Assembly: GCF_002506585.1 (NCBI RefSeq)
Contig: NZ_DAXW01000016.1
Location: 113,510 to 177,509, forward strand
Source of the DNA: Methanoculleus sp. UBA430
GTDB lineage: Archaea > Halobacteriota > Methanomicrobia > Methanomicrobiales > Methanoculleaceae
DNA: 64,000 bases
Direction: 5' to 3'
Below are positions 1 to 8,707 of the stretch, one piece after another. Within the stretch, counting starts at the first letter, position 1. Every line of letters starts with the position of its first letter. The translations under genes were made by a program, and so were the position numbers. The notes beneath the pieces were generated by a model, which worked only from the letters and a program-made list of their open reading frames with translations, searched no databases and was not told where the DNA came from.

Positions 1-134
1 CCTCGCTGATCGAGGGGCTGGTCTACGCGATGGGCCAGCTCCTGCAGACCGAGATCGTCGTCCCGCCCTACTCGCAGTACATCGGCGCGGTCGGGTCTGC
101 CCTGCTCGCGTCCGGGTTCGTCCAGGAGAAGTAG
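1..134 (+). CDS. Methanogenesis marker protein 15 (C-terminal fragment)
   Basis: Only the last 43 codons are in the window, ending in TAG directly before the next ATG. The residues read YSQYIGAVGSALLASGF near the end. This is the C-terminal signature of the BadF/BadG/BcrA/BcrD ATPase superfamily, to which methanogenesis marker 15 belongs. The assignment leans on the neighbours: markers 17 and 7 follow directly, as in methanogen marker clusters. These clusters are linked to ATP-dependent activation of methyl-coenzyme M reductase. The 5' end is cut off by the window edge. Confidence 0.75.
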   Translation, partial: SLIEGLVYAMGQLLQTEIVVPPYSQYIGAVGSALLASGFVQEK

Positions 135-719
135 ATGCCGCCGCTGAACTACTTCGTCGTCGAGTCTCCCGATGCAACCGGGAGAGAGGCCTACGAACGG
201 ATAGCGGGCGACGTCCTCCAGGATCTCGACCTGATCAAGGTGGTCGACCGGCTGCACATCTACGTCGACCCGAAGGCGCCGATCTTCATCGCCGCTGGAA
301 TGCTCCGGCATATGCCCCGGGCCATCCGGGTTACCGACTTCGCGAACATCAACCCCGGTGAGAAGGAGATTGTCCTCGATATCGGCGACGAGGCCTACCT
401 TGCGCCGCTGCTCCAGAAACTCTGGGCCCGATACGGCAAGGAGAACGTCGACCAGCCCGACCGGTTCACCGTCGTCCTCCCGGCGGGGTTGGCCGGGGAA
501 GAGGACCTTGAGCAGATGGTGGTGGCAGACCCAAGCGAGACGCTCCATAAGGACATCATCTACGCCCTGCAGTACATCGCTCCCGAGGGGTTCAAGGTCC
601 GCCGCCAGTACATCAAGGACGAGAAGTTTTACTATGTGGCGAGTGAGGATACCCTGGAAGGCGACATCGTGGAGACGATGGTCGCACCGATCTTTGCAAA
701 GATGGGGGTGACGCTGTGA
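135..719 (+). CDS. Methanogenesis marker protein 17
   Basis: A 194-residue soluble protein with no signal peptide or membrane segment. Length and position fit methanogenesis marker 17: its ATG directly follows the stop of the marker 15 homologue and its 3' end overlaps marker 7 by 4 nt. From the literature, marker 17 co-purifies with components of the ATP-dependent methyl-coenzyme M reductase activation complex, together with markers 3 and 7 and McrC. No catalytic motif is obvious here, so function is inferred from family and operon. Confidence 0.8.
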   Translation: MPPLNYFVVESPDATGREAYERIAGDVLQDLDLIKVVDRLHIYVDPKAPIFIAAGMLRHMPRAIRVTDFANINPGEKEIVLDIGDEAYLAPLLQKLWARYGKENVDQPDRFTVVLPAGLAGEEDLEQMVVADPSETLHKDIIYALQYIAPEGFKVRRQYIKDEKFYYVASEDTLEGDIVETMVAPIFAKMGVTL

Positions 720-1657
720 CGACGCTGGTGCCGGTGACCTATAAGGGAGGCGTCTACCGGCACGACGAGATCGTGGACCTGATCGACGACCTCGGGGGCT
801 ACATCGTGCAGAAACACATCATGGCCCAGGACGTCGTGCTCCAGTCGTTCGTGCCGAGAGACGATATCGACCTGATTCGAGAGATTGCAAAACCGCTCGC
901 CGGCGAAGTGACCGAAGCACCCCTCGTCGGGACCGAGATCGCCGTGGTCAGCCCGAGTCTGGAGATCCATCACCTCCCGCATACCGCCTGCGACATCGCC
1001 GAGTACCTCCGGCGGGCCGGCGCGAAGACAAACATGGTCGGGCTTGCGCGGGGATTTGGGAAGCGGATAGCAAATCTCAACGACGAGGAACGGGATGTCA
1101 TTAACGAGCATGATCTCGCCGTCTATGCGCTCGGCAACTTCGAGGAGTGTATCCGGCAGAAGTTCCCGGTGCTCAGGCGGGGGATCCACGTCCCGATCGT
1201 GGTGACCGGGGCCCCGGACCGCGAGACGCTTGTCGCGATCGTCGACCCGCCCGTCGAGGGCTACGTCGGGGGGATCGGCAGGATCATGCACCGGTTCAAG
1301 CGTCCCGAAGAGCTCGCGAAACTCGATGAATTGGTGGACGAGGTCTCCCGCACCCTGGATGCCCGGCGGGACGTCCTCGCAAAGGATCCCCTCTCCGTCT
1401 TCCCGCCCCGCCTGATGGCGATCCTCGAGGAGCGGATCCATGAGATCAGCATGTTGACGCACCCGACGCCGGTGACCGCCCAGATGGAGGGCCTGCGGCT
1501 GAAACTTCCGTATGATTCATACGCCCCGGCGGTCCGGTCGCTTGAGATTGCCGATGGGGTCACCATCGGCGATATTGCCGATGTTACGCCGTCACGGATG
1601 CGCAATTACATATTGATCCGGATTAAACCTTTCTCGGAAACCAGGATATTGGTGTAG
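716..1657 (+). CDS. Methanogenesis marker protein 7
   Basis: A 313-residue soluble protein. Its start overlaps the stop of marker 17 by 4 nt (ATG/TGA type), implying coupled translation. Length and order match methanogenesis marker 7, a methanogen-specific protein known from the methyl-coenzyme M reductase activation machinery. A DITPSRMRNY-like segment lies near the C-terminus (DVTPSRMRNY). The preceding cluster is complete in order (15, 17, 7). The next gene starts 2 nt after the stop and may be co-transcribed. Confidence 0.8.
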   Translation: MTTLVPVTYKGGVYRHDEIVDLIDDLGGYIVQKHIMAQDVVLQSFVPRDDIDLIREIAKPLAGEVTEAPLVGTEIAVVSPSLEIHHLPHTACDIAEYLRRAGAKTNMVGLARGFGKRIANLNDEERDVINEHDLAVYALGNFEECIRQKFPVLRRGIHVPIVVTGAPDRETLVAIVDPPVEGYVGGIGRIMHRFKRPEELAKLDELVDEVSRTLDARRDVLAKDPLSVFPPRLMAILEERIHEISMLTHPTPVTAQMEGLRLKLPYDSYAPAVRSLEIADGVTIGDIADVTPSRMRNYILIRIKPFSETRILV

Positions 1658-1659
1658 CG

Positions 1660-2106
1660 ATGGACTTTGAGAAGATACTTGCGAGGGTTGCCGAACGGGG
1701 ATCGGATGCCATAGCAGGGGAACTCCTCCGGGAGATCGAGGCCGAGTACGGGAGGGTCCCCCTGATATTTGAGCGGATGTCGGAGCGGCCCGAGATCCTC
1801 ATTTCGCACCTGCTCTACAAGGGTGCCGTTACCGAGACCACCCGGCTCGAGCCGAAGGTGATCGAGCTGATCAGCCTCGCGGTGGGCGCCGCGCTCAAGT
1901 GCAGCCACTGCGTCGAGTACCACATGCAGTCGGCGATGGCGAAGGGCGCAACCCGGGCCGAGATCCTGGAGGTGATCCTGATCGCGGGGATGCTCGCGAA
2001 CTCTGCGGTCCTCGCGGACGCCTACCGGGTGGTGAACGGGTCCGGTCCCTGCCCCTCCTGCGACATCAACGGGACGGGCCTCAACAAGACCTGTTCCGAC
2101 GAGTGA
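1660..2106 (+). CDS. Carboxymuconolactone decarboxylase/AhpD-like protein
   Basis: A 148-residue protein with the AhpD-type redox core ELISLAVGAALKCSHCVEYH at about residues 68-87: a Glu, a CxxC pair and a following His. In this family the CxxC acts as a peroxidase or disulfide redox centre. A second CxxC (CPSC) lies near the C-terminus, which could bind a metal or a redox partner. It starts 2 nt after the methanogenesis marker 7 stop, so it probably shares that transcript; a role in redox protection of the methanogenic machinery would be an inference. Confidence 0.85.
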   Translation: MDFEKILARVAERGSDAIAGELLREIEAEYGRVPLIFERMSERPEILISHLLYKGAVTETTRLEPKVIELISLAVGAALKCSHCVEYHMQSAMAKGATRAEILEVILIAGMLANSAVLADAYRVVNGSGPCPSCDINGTGLNKTCSDE

Positions 2107-2127
2107 CCGACCCCAGGTATCCGGAGC

Positions 2128-3933
2128 ATGTGCGGTATTGCCGGGCAGTTTGTCCTGAACGAAGATCTGGCGGATGCGTCCCTCGTCGGGGTCATGGCGG
2201 AGCGACTCGGTCATCGCGGGCCCGATGGCGAGGGGAGGTATTTCTCCGGGCCGGTCGGCCTCGCTCACCGCCGCCTGGCGATCATCGACCTCTCCGACGA
2301 GGGTCGGCAGCCGATGGGAAACGAGGACGGGTCGCTTCAGGTCGTCTTCAACGGCGAGATCTATAACTACCGCGAACTCCGGGAGAAACTCTCTGCCGCC
2401 GGCCATCGCTTCGCCTCTGCAACCGATACGGAGGTGATCCTGCACGCCTACGAGGAGTGGGGGAGGGACTGCCTCGCCCGGTTCAATGGGATGTGGGCGT
2501 TCGCCCTCTGGGACGGGCGGCGCCGCGAACTCTTCTGCGCCCGGGACCGCCTGGGAATAAAACCGTTCTATTACGCCATGGCCGGCGACTCGTTCCTCTT
2601 TGCGTCGGAGATCAAGGCGCTCCGGGCGCACCCGGAGGTCGGCAGGCGGCCGAACGACCGGATGCTCTCGACGTTTCTTGCCTGGGGGGTCGCGGATCAT
2701 ACCGCCGAGACGATGTACGACGGTATCTTCCAGCTCTCGCCGGCCCACCTGGTCGTCGTCTCCGGGGAGGGTGTCGGGGAGCCGCAACGCTACTGGGACG
2801 TCGTGATGAACGGCGCCCCGCGAGGGACTGACGACGACGAGGTCGCCGCCCGGAGGGTCAGGGACCTCCTGACCGACGCGATCCGGCTCAGGCTCAGGAG
2901 CGACGTTCCGGTCGGGACCTGCCTCTCTGGCGGCATCGACTCCTCGACGGTCACCGCGCTCATCAACGTTCTTCTCCGGGGGGAGGCTCCGCAGAGCGTC
3001 GGTGAACGACAGAAGACGTTCTCGGTCTGTTTTGAGGATGAAAGGTTCGACGAGAGCAGACATATCGATACGGTGGTTGCGGCGACGGAGGTCGCAAGCC
3101 GCCGGACCACTCCCGACACGGAGGGGCTCTGGGAGGATATCGGGCGGCTGCTCTATATGCAGGACGAACCGTTTGCGTCGCTCTCGATCTACGCACAGTA
3201 CTGCGTGATGCGGCTTGCAGGAGGCGAGGTGAAGGTGGTCCTCGACGGGCAGGGGGCCGACGAGCAGTTTGGGGGGTATATCGCCTACCAGATGCCGTAT
3301 ATCCGTGGACTCCTCCGGCAGGGGCACGCCCTCACGGCCCTCCGGGAGGCTCTCGGGAGCACGAGGCACCACGGATCGTTCTTCGCGTGGGCGTTCCGTC
3401 AGTCTCTCGTCCGGTCGGAGCGGCGAGGGCTTCTCCGGGGCCAGGTACCGGAGGTCCTCCGGTACGCAGGGTCGCTCGATGAGGTGCTCGCGCGGGAGGT
3501 CACGACCTCGAATCTCCCTCTTCTGCTGCACTGGGAGGACCGGAACTCGATGGCCTTCTCGATCGAGGCACGGGTCCCGTTCCTCGACTACCGGCTGGTG
3601 GAGTACCTCGCCTCCCTCCCGCTCGACCAGAAAGTCCGCGGCGGCGTCACGAAGTATGTCCTCCGGCGGGCGATCAGGGGGCTGGTCCCGGACACCATCA
3701 GGTGCAGGATGGACAAGATGGGGTTCGTCACCCCCGAGGAGGCCTGGATGAAGGATGAACTCGCGCCCGAGATCCTCGCTCTCTTCTCCTCGCCGGAGTT
3801 CACCCGGCGGCCCTACTGGGATGCAGAGCGGGTGCTCCGGAACTACCGGGCGTTCCTCGACGGGAAGAGCGCGTACTCAACCGAGTTCTGGCGGATAGCC
3901 TGCGCGGAGTTGTGGTTGAGACAGTTCAAGTAA
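2128..3933 (+). CDS. asnB: Asparagine synthase (glutamine-hydrolysing)
   Basis: 601 residues starting MCGIAG, so the catalytic Cys2 of the class II glutaminase is exposed after Met removal. The N-terminal amidotransferase domain (about 1-210) shows RGPDG and FNGEIYN. The synthetase domain carries the PP-loop SGGIDSS at about residue 270, then DGQGADEQFGGY and the C-terminal IEARVPFLDYRLVEY region. It makes asparagine from aspartate, glutamine and ATP, or a related amidation product. It starts 21 nt after the AhpD-like gene. Length is normal for the family. Confidence 0.95.
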   Translation: MCGIAGQFVLNEDLADASLVGVMAERLGHRGPDGEGRYFSGPVGLAHRRLAIIDLSDEGRQPMGNEDGSLQVVFNGEIYNYRELREKLSAAGHRFASATDTEVILHAYEEWGRDCLARFNGMWAFALWDGRRRELFCARDRLGIKPFYYAMAGDSFLFASEIKALRAHPEVGRRPNDRMLSTFLAWGVADHTAETMYDGIFQLSPAHLVVVSGEGVGEPQRYWDVVMNGAPRGTDDDEVAARRVRDLLTDAIRLRLRSDVPVGTCLSGGIDSSTVTALINVLLRGEAPQSVGERQKTFSVCFEDERFDESRHIDTVVAATEVASRRTTPDTEGLWEDIGRLLYMQDEPFASLSIYAQYCVMRLAGGEVKVVLDGQGADEQFGGYIAYQMPYIRGLLRQGHALTALREALGSTRHHGSFFAWAFRQSLVRSERRGLLRGQVPEVLRYAGSLDEVLAREVTTSNLPLLLHWEDRNSMAFSIEARVPFLDYRLVEYLASLPLDQKVRGGVTKYVLRRAIRGLVPDTIRCRMDKMGFVTPEEAWMKDELAPEILALFSSPEFTRRPYWDAERVLRNYRAFLDGKSAYSTEFWRIACAELWLRQFK

Positions 3934-3945
3934 ACAGCGCCCCCA

Positions 3946-4650
3946 TCACTCTTTCTCCTCCAGGCAAACCCCTCTCTTCTCCCGCAGGCCTCTTCCTGCA
4001 TACATCGCGAGCAGGACCGCGAGGACGCCGGTGACGAAGATGCCGTCGAAAATCCCTGCTCCTCCTATGGAGAGGACCGTCGCACCGTCCCCCGCAAGCG
4101 CCGCGAGCACTTCCGGATTCGCGAGGTTGAGGATGTCGGCGCCGATCAGGGTACCCATGGTCCCGCCCGCATAGGCGAGTCCGGGGGCGGCACGGCAGCC
4201 GCGAGCGAGGAGAAGCCCCGCGGCGGCGCCTGTGAGGGGCGCCACGTAAAACGGTATCGTGATCCCGAGGCCGGGGACCGGCGTCGCGAAGACGTAGGCG
4301 ACGAGCGATACGGCGGCGACGGCGATGAGGGCCTTTATGCGGGATACCCGCCCCCGTCCGACCATCCCGACGGTCACGAAGAGCGGAATTACGGCACCGC
4401 CGAGATTGACCGCGATGACTGCTTCTCCCACAGGAACGAGCGGTATGTCGATCAGGCTGCCGAGAAGCGCGCCTGCTGTCGCGAGCACCGCCTGGTAGAA
4501 CCGGAGGCCGATCGATTCGAAGATGCCCTCGGTTATGAGGAGCAAGTTGAATATGACCAGGGTCGGTATGAGGACGGCTAAGGCGACGAGGATCTGCTCC
4601 GGACTGAAAAGAACCGGTAGAATCGCGATCGTGGACAACTCGATCTCCAT
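3946..4650 (-). CDS. DUF1614 family membrane protein
   Basis: A 234-residue polytopic membrane protein with about seven hydrophobic segments and conserved Gly/Asp-rich motifs (GTLIGADILNL, GGAGIFDGIFVTG). Length and these motifs fit the DUF1614 family, whose function is unknown. It converges on asnB with only 12 nt between the stops. The C-terminus is short and charged (REKRGVCLEEKE). A longer frame upstream of this start is not supported because the membrane domain begins directly after the chosen Met. Confidence 0.8.
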   Translation of the reverse strand: MEIELSTIAILPVLFSPEQILVALAVLIPTLVIFNLLLITEGIFESIGLRFYQAVLATAGALLGSLIDIPLVPVGEAVIAVNLGGAVIPLFVTVGMVGRGRVSRIKALIAVAAVSLVAYVFATPVPGLGITIPFYVAPLTGAAAGLLLARGCRAAPGLAYAGGTMGTLIGADILNLANPEVLAALAGDGATVLSIGGAGIFDGIFVTGVLAVLLAMYAGRGLREKRGVCLEEKE

Positions 4651-5104
4651 AGGCCGGATATACCGGACGGGTCCATGCCAGATATAGGTTGATCAGCACG
4701 ACCTTGAGACTCGAGACCCGGGGCCGTTCTGTGGATCAGCCCTCCTCAGGGTTTCGACCGGGCGTATGCGACTGGATAACGACGCCAATCCGTTTTTCCG
4801 AACCCGGCTGGAAATTTTAAGTACAGGCGCATTTCGGCGCTCTTACCGTGAAAATGGCATTTTATAGAATATAGAAACCTTAAATGGCGTATTTCATCTT
4901 CATTTACATATAGATATTCATATATAGTGGCCGTAAAAAATAATGACTATACAACATCTCCGTCCTCGAATTTCGTAACGGAGACCCGTTATCGGATCTC
5001 TTGGGAGCATCCCGCAGGTGAGAGATCGTATGAGAATAGTGGGTGCATGTGTCGGGGCGATGGCTAATTGAAGGCGATTCCGTTCTATCCGGCTGGCCGC
5101 ATCT
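4651..5104. other. AT-rich intergenic region
   Basis: 454 bases with no convincing gene. Positions about 4810-4960 are much more AT-rich than the surroundings and contain several TATA-like stretches (for example around 4905-4925). Two similar phrases, AAATGGCATTT and AAATGGCGTATTT, occur about 30 bases apart (4852 and 4882). This is probably the promoter and regulatory region of one or both divergent flanking genes, but no single box can be assigned with confidence. Confidence 0.5.
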
Positions 5105-5830
5105 GTGCGGAGGGGCATGGCTGCCTTTACCGTTGAGGATCTTATCCGGCACCTGGAACGGCTTCAGGCACGGGGCCCGATCCCGTTCAACGTGAAGAGC
5201 GGAGAGATTCTGGGTCTCCTCTGCACGTGCAGCCAGGGCCAGCGAACCCTGATCGCGATACTCATGACGATCCTCTACCCTATCTCCGAATTCGCCGAAC
5301 GCTCGCCCCTTGCAATCCTGGGGAACCTCGGGGACGTGCGGCGGAGCATGGGCATCGTCCTCCGGAACCCGGTGCTCGATCCTGCGCTGACCGGCAGGGA
5401 GAACCTGGACTTTCACGCACGGCTGCACGGGCTGGGTGAGCGGGCCCGGGACCGGAGGCTCTCCGAGGTCATAGACCTCTTCGGGCTCTCCGGGAGCGCT
5501 GCCGCCGCGGTTGAGACCTATACCCCGGCCATGGTGCAGCGCCTTGAGATCGCCCGGGCGTATCTTGCACACCCACGCGTCCTTTTTCTCGCCGGGCCGA
5601 CGGAGGGGCTGGACGAGCCCGGTCGCCTGGAGATCTGGGGAGTGCTCCGGCGGCTGAACCGGGAGAAGAGGGTGACGATCGTCTTTACGACTCGCGACCT
5701 GGAGGAAGCGGCGGCGATCTGCAACCGGGTTGCGGTGGTGGACGACGGGGAGATTGTTGCCCTGGACACGGTGGAGACCTTCCTCACGATCATGGCCGTG
5801 AATGGTGCGTCACTTGACGGTACCGCCTAG
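5105..5830 (+). CDS. ABC-type ATPase homologue lacking all catalytic motifs
   Basis: 241 residues that align over their length with DrrA-type ABC ATPases (GEILGLL, GRENLDFHARLHGL, RLEIARAYLAHPRVLFL, GLD, EAAAICNRVAVVDDGEIVALD). Every ATP-handling motif is altered. The Walker A GPNGAGKTT position reads CTCSQGQRT (residues 40-48, Lys lost). The Q-loop Gln is Arg87. The SGGM signature reads TPAM (140-143). Walker B DE is AG (163-164). The switch His is Arg197. The frame is intact, so it is probably a non-hydrolysing paralogue rather than a decayed gene. No permease lies beside it. Function unknown. Confidence 0.85.
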   Translation: MRRGMAAFTVEDLIRHLERLQARGPIPFNVKSGEILGLLCTCSQGQRTLIAILMTILYPISEFAERSPLAILGNLGDVRRSMGIVLRNPVLDPALTGRENLDFHARLHGLGERARDRRLSEVIDLFGLSGSAAAAVETYTPAMVQRLEIARAYLAHPRVLFLAGPTEGLDEPGRLEIWGVLRRLNREKRVTIVFTTRDLEEAAAICNRVAVVDDGEIVALDTVETFLTIMAVNGASLDGTA

Positions 5831-5923
5831 GTCTCCGGGCCCTGCGCCGGTGATCGGAAACCGGATATACCGGCAATCCGGCGAACCAAAATCTATTTAC
5901 ACTTGTGGCCGCGACATGGATGC

Positions 5924-6358
5924 ATGACCAATCCCCGTTCTCCGCTTACGTCTTTGTTCATGGCCGGAAGCACTATTGTAGCTGTGTTGATCGGCGGATG
6001 CGTTGGTGGCGGCCCCGCTTCGGAAGACCGGATCAACCGGACCCTACCTCCGGCCGAAGCGTCCGCCCTGATCGAAGAGATGAAGCAGGATCCAACATTT
6101 GCCATCATCGATGTCAGGAGACCGGAGGAGTATGCCGGCGGGCACATCCCGGGCGCAATCAACATCAACTCGGCCCAATTCTCCGAGCACCTTGAAAGCC
6201 TCGACCCGGACGGAACATACCTTCTCTGTTGCCAGCGGGGCGGACGGAGCGCCGGTGTCCGCGAGTTGATGGAGGAGGCCGGGTTCCACAACGTTCACGA
6301 GGTCAAAGGCGGCATGAGCGCCTGGAAGGCTGCCGGGTTCCCGGTGGTCAGGGATTGA
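5924..6358 (+). CDS. Rhodanese-domain lipoprotein
   Basis: About 144 residues from the ATG at 5924; the frame is open further upstream but lacks a better start. An N-terminal signal ends in the lipobox LIGGC, predicting a lipid-anchored extracytoplasmic protein. The rhodanese domain follows: DVRRPEEYAGGHIPGAINI, then the active-site loop CCQRGGRS with the catalytic Cys, then GGMSAWKAAGFPV. The role is likely sulfur or thiol transfer at the membrane surface. It converges on the RDD gene, with 3 nt between the stops. Confidence 0.88.
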   Translation: MTNPRSPLTSLFMAGSTIVAVLIGGCVGGGPASEDRINRTLPPAEASALIEEMKQDPTFAIIDVRRPEEYAGGHIPGAININSAQFSEHLESLDPDGTYLLCCQRGGRSAGVRELMEEAGFHNVHEVKGGMSAWKAAGFPVVRD

Positions 6359-6361
6359 CTC

Positions 6362-6814
6362 TCATCCGTCGCTTTTCACGTAGGTGACGCCCTCCGGCTC
6401 TTCCGCTTCACGGGTCTCTATCACGACGGTGCCCGAGATCCGGTTAAAGAGCCTCTGTTTTGAGCCCGACATCGCGAGCCACCCGATCAGGCAGTCGGGG
6501 ACGAGGAGGAACGCCTTCCCGAAGCTCTCGACCGCCGCGGCACCAAAACCAATATCCTCCCCTGCGCGGCCGGTGGCCCTGATCTTCAGCGCCATCTTGC
6601 CGATGGACTGGCCCCGGTAGCCTTCGAGCAACGTCCAGTAGAGAAAGAGGATGATGGAGGAGAGGCTTATGGAGATGAGGCCGGGATCGATCGTGAACCG
6701 CCAGGCGGGCGGCAGCCGGTCGGAGATTGCCCAGAGGGGCAGCCCGATCAGGATGATGTCGATGAGCCAGGCCCAGAAACGGCTCTCCCAGCTGGCGAGG
6801 TAGAGGGTGACCAT
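6362..6814 (-). CDS. RDD family membrane protein
   Basis: About 150 residues from the ATG at 6814. The longer upstream frame adds 36 non-family residues and is not preferred. The family pattern is clear: an early Arg in ESRFWAWLIDIILIGLP, a second hydrophobic segment, then GYRGQSIGKMALKIRAT with the typical RGQSxGKxxxxIR motif. Two to three membrane helices are predicted. RDD proteins are small membrane proteins of mostly unknown, possibly transport-related function. It is isolated between convergent and co-directional neighbours. Confidence 0.85.
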   Translation of the reverse strand: MVTLYLASWESRFWAWLIDIILIGLPLWAISDRLPPAWRFTIDPGLISISLSSIILFLYWTLLEGYRGQSIGKMALKIRATGRAGEDIGFGAAAVESFGKAFLLVPDCLIGWLAMSGSKQRLFNRISGTVVIETREAEEPEGVTYVKSDG

Positions 6815-6999
6815 ATTGCAGATCTGTCGTCCTCCGCGGGCCTTAAGAGTTCGTATCGGCAATCCATGGTTGGCCTGTGGGGCACGATAGAGGACGAACA
6901 GGTTTTCCTGCCACGATCGCACCGATCCGGTGAGGGTTGTTGCAGAGGTGCAACGGGGCAGCGGTCCTCCGGCATAAACGGCGGTGCTGCTCCGGGACC

Positions 7000-7004
7000 A
7001 AAAA
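7000..7004 (-). terminator. Short U-tract after PAC2 gene
   Basis: Five A on the plus strand (U5 in the minus transcript) lie about 10 nt after the stop of the PAC2 gene, at the end of the ribosomal/aIF2 gene run. Archaeal termination commonly uses U-rich tracts. Weak, as the tract is short. Confidence 0.3.
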
Positions 7005-7013
7005 TGGTGTTTT

Positions 7014-7760
7014 TTAGCCGATATAACTGAGTTCTTCCCGGCCCCGGGCTTCCTCGGCTTCCTGGATATTCGCTATCATCTGCTCCATATCCGCGGCACG
7101 CTGCTGCAGGGAGGTATGGTCGACCTCGATTCCCATCAGGCGGGAGAGGACGGCAAGAAGACTGTCGGCGCTCTTCGGGTCGACGATGTAGCCGCTCGTC
7201 TCGCCCATCAGGCAGACCCCCTCGATACCCCGGGCCTCACCGAGGCCGAGCAGGAGCCCCGACGCCCCCACGATCATCCCGCCGCCTCCGGCGTTCTCAA
7301 ACGACCCGCCGGCCGCCTCCACCTCAGGCCGGAGATGTTCCATGTTGACGGCACAGAGCACTCTCGGGCTCTCGACCAGGTGGCCGACGCCGTATCCCCC
7401 GAGCGCATAAATTCGCCGGACGCCGAGGTCTTCGGCGATATCAAGGTACCGCTCGGCCAGGATGTAGTGGCCTTCGGCCGAGTTGCTCTGGAAGTCGCCT
7501 ACGAGAAAGAGGACCGTCCTCCCGTCCTTCTCGCTGCGATAGAGCTCGTTGTTGACCAGATGGGTGACACCCTGTTCGTCGACGATCACCTGTGGAGGAA
7601 AGTGGAGCGAGGAGATCTCTCCGATCTTCTCGCCCTGGAGTTCATGGATCAGGTGGTCGGCGACAAGTTTCCCGACATGCCCGATCCCGGGCAGGCCCTC
7701 GATCAGGATCGGGGCATCGATATTATCGTCTCTTGAAAAACTCACTCTGACGTGTTCCAT
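7014..7760 (-). CDS. PAC2 family protein (proteasome assembly chaperone-like)
   Basis: About 248 residues from the ATG at 7760 (MEHVRVSFSRDDN); the frame is open further upstream but there it lies over nop10. PAC2 features: LIEGLPGIGHVGKLVADHLI near the N-terminus and ALGGYGVGHL and GLCLMGETSGY-like segments (GVCLMGETSGYIVD) further on. Archaeal members resemble eukaryotic proteasome assembly chaperones, but their substrate is not established. It is the last gene of rpl44e-rps27e-aIF2a-nop10-PAC2, a widely conserved archaeal order; its start overlaps nop10. A second PAC2 paralogue is at 49.1-49.8 kb. Confidence 0.88.
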   Translation of the reverse strand: MEHVRVSFSRDDNIDAPILIEGLPGIGHVGKLVADHLIHELQGEKIGEISSLHFPPQVIVDEQGVTHLVNNELYRSEKDGRTVLFLVGDFQSNSAEGHYILAERYLDIAEDLGVRRIYALGGYGVGHLVESPRVLCAVNMEHLRPEVEAAGGSFENAGGGGMIVGASGLLLGLGEARGIEGVCLMGETSGYIVDPKSADSLLAVLSRLMGIEVDHTSLQQRAADMEQMIANIQEAEEARGREELSYIG

Positions 7761-7909
7761 CTGCGTACTGCCCTCCTGTAGTTGCCGTACCTGTCCTGTG
7801 GGGAAAAACGGGCCGGGTGAGCCGGCCGACACGACCGGCCGCAGACCGGACAGACCAGAGAGAGCGTGTATCTCCGATCGTCCGGACAGCGGCGAATGCG
7901 GTTACTCAT
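7742..7909 (-). CDS. nop10: Ribosome biogenesis protein Nop10
   Basis: A 55-residue protein found by reading the gap between aIF2-alpha and PAC2. It begins MSNRIRRCPDD, continues with LVCPVCGRSC and ends with the diagnostic AHPARFSPQDRYGNYRRAVR. Nop10 is a small zinc-binding subunit of H/ACA RNPs that guide pseudouridylation and rRNA processing. The ATG lies 6 nt beyond the aIF2-alpha stop, and the 3' end overlaps the start of PAC2 by 19 nt in another frame. Its position between aIF2-alpha and PAC2 is the usual archaeal one. Confidence 0.95.
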   Translation of the reverse strand: MSNRIRRCPDDRRYTLSLVCPVCGRSCRPAHPARFSPQDRYGNYRRAVRRWNTSE

Positions 7910-7915
7910 ACCGTC

Positions 7916-8707
7916 TTATCCGGCTTTCTGCTTCCGGATGAACTTACCGGAACCGCCCGCCCGCTCAACCACACCGACGGCGGCACTTGCCGCCTTCTCG
8001 ATTGCCTTCTCTGCTTCCTTATAATCGGGTGCGGTCACTTTTATCCGGTATTTCGGAGCCCCGACGTAGATCAGGTCGATCTCCACGTCGTCAACCTTCG
8101 GCTGAGCGCTCCGGAGCGCCCGGCGGATCACGTTGACACCGTCGGGCCGGGCCGACGTCAGGATGAGGTGCCCCGTGATGGTCACCCTGGAGACCTTCAC
8201 GTTCTCGTGTGCTGTGGAGATGAGCGACTTTTTGACCGGCTCGTCGAGTTTCAGCCGCTCGGCCGCCTCGCCGTTGGTGATGACAATATCTTCGAAGGCC
8301 GGGTACAACAGGCCGTATTCGCGGTATATGGCCTCTTCGATGATCGCCCGGTCCGCTCCTGTTGCCTCGGAGACAAACCCGACCCATTTCGCGGCCTTCT
8401 GCTCGCTCTTCCACTCGTGGATTTTCTCGCGTCGCTGGTGCTCATTTACGTCTTTTAACGAGAGATCAATGTGGCCGCGGTCAGGGTCCACATTCAGGAC
8501 TTTACAGACGACCTTCTGTCCTTCTCGTACGTAGTCCCGGATGTGCTTAATCCAGCCCCGCGCTATCTCGGATATGGGTATGAGCCCTCTTCGCCCGTCG
8601 TACTCATCCAGGGTAACGAACGCCGCGAAGTCTTTGACGTCGGCGACCGTGCAGACGACGAGTTCTCCTTCTTCGGGCCACTCTCTCTCGTGCATGGACT
8701 TACTCAC
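7916..8707 (-). CDS. eif2a: Translation initiation factor aIF2 subunit alpha
   Basis: 263 residues. The N-terminal S1/OB domain (about 10-85) contains GELVVCTVADVKDFAAFVTL and GLIPISEIARGWIKHI. A helical domain follows, then a C-terminal alpha-beta domain with PKYRIKVTAPDYKEAEKAI. As part of the aIF2 heterotrimer it helps deliver initiator Met-tRNA to the ribosome. Its ATG overlaps the stop of rps27e (ATGA), supporting the start at 8707, though a second Met four residues later is possible. Operon with L44e, S27e, Nop10 and PAC2. Confidence 0.96.
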   Translation of the reverse strand: MSKSMHEREWPEEGELVVCTVADVKDFAAFVTLDEYDGRRGLIPISEIARGWIKHIRDYVREGQKVVCKVLNVDPDRGHIDLSLKDVNEHQRREKIHEWKSEQKAAKWVGFVSEATGADRAIIEEAIYREYGLLYPAFEDIVITNGEAAERLKLDEPVKKSLISTAHENVKVSRVTITGHLILTSARPDGVNVIRRALRSAQPKVDDVEIDLIYVGAPKYRIKVTAPDYKEAEKAIEKAASAAVGVVERAGGSGKFIRKQKAG

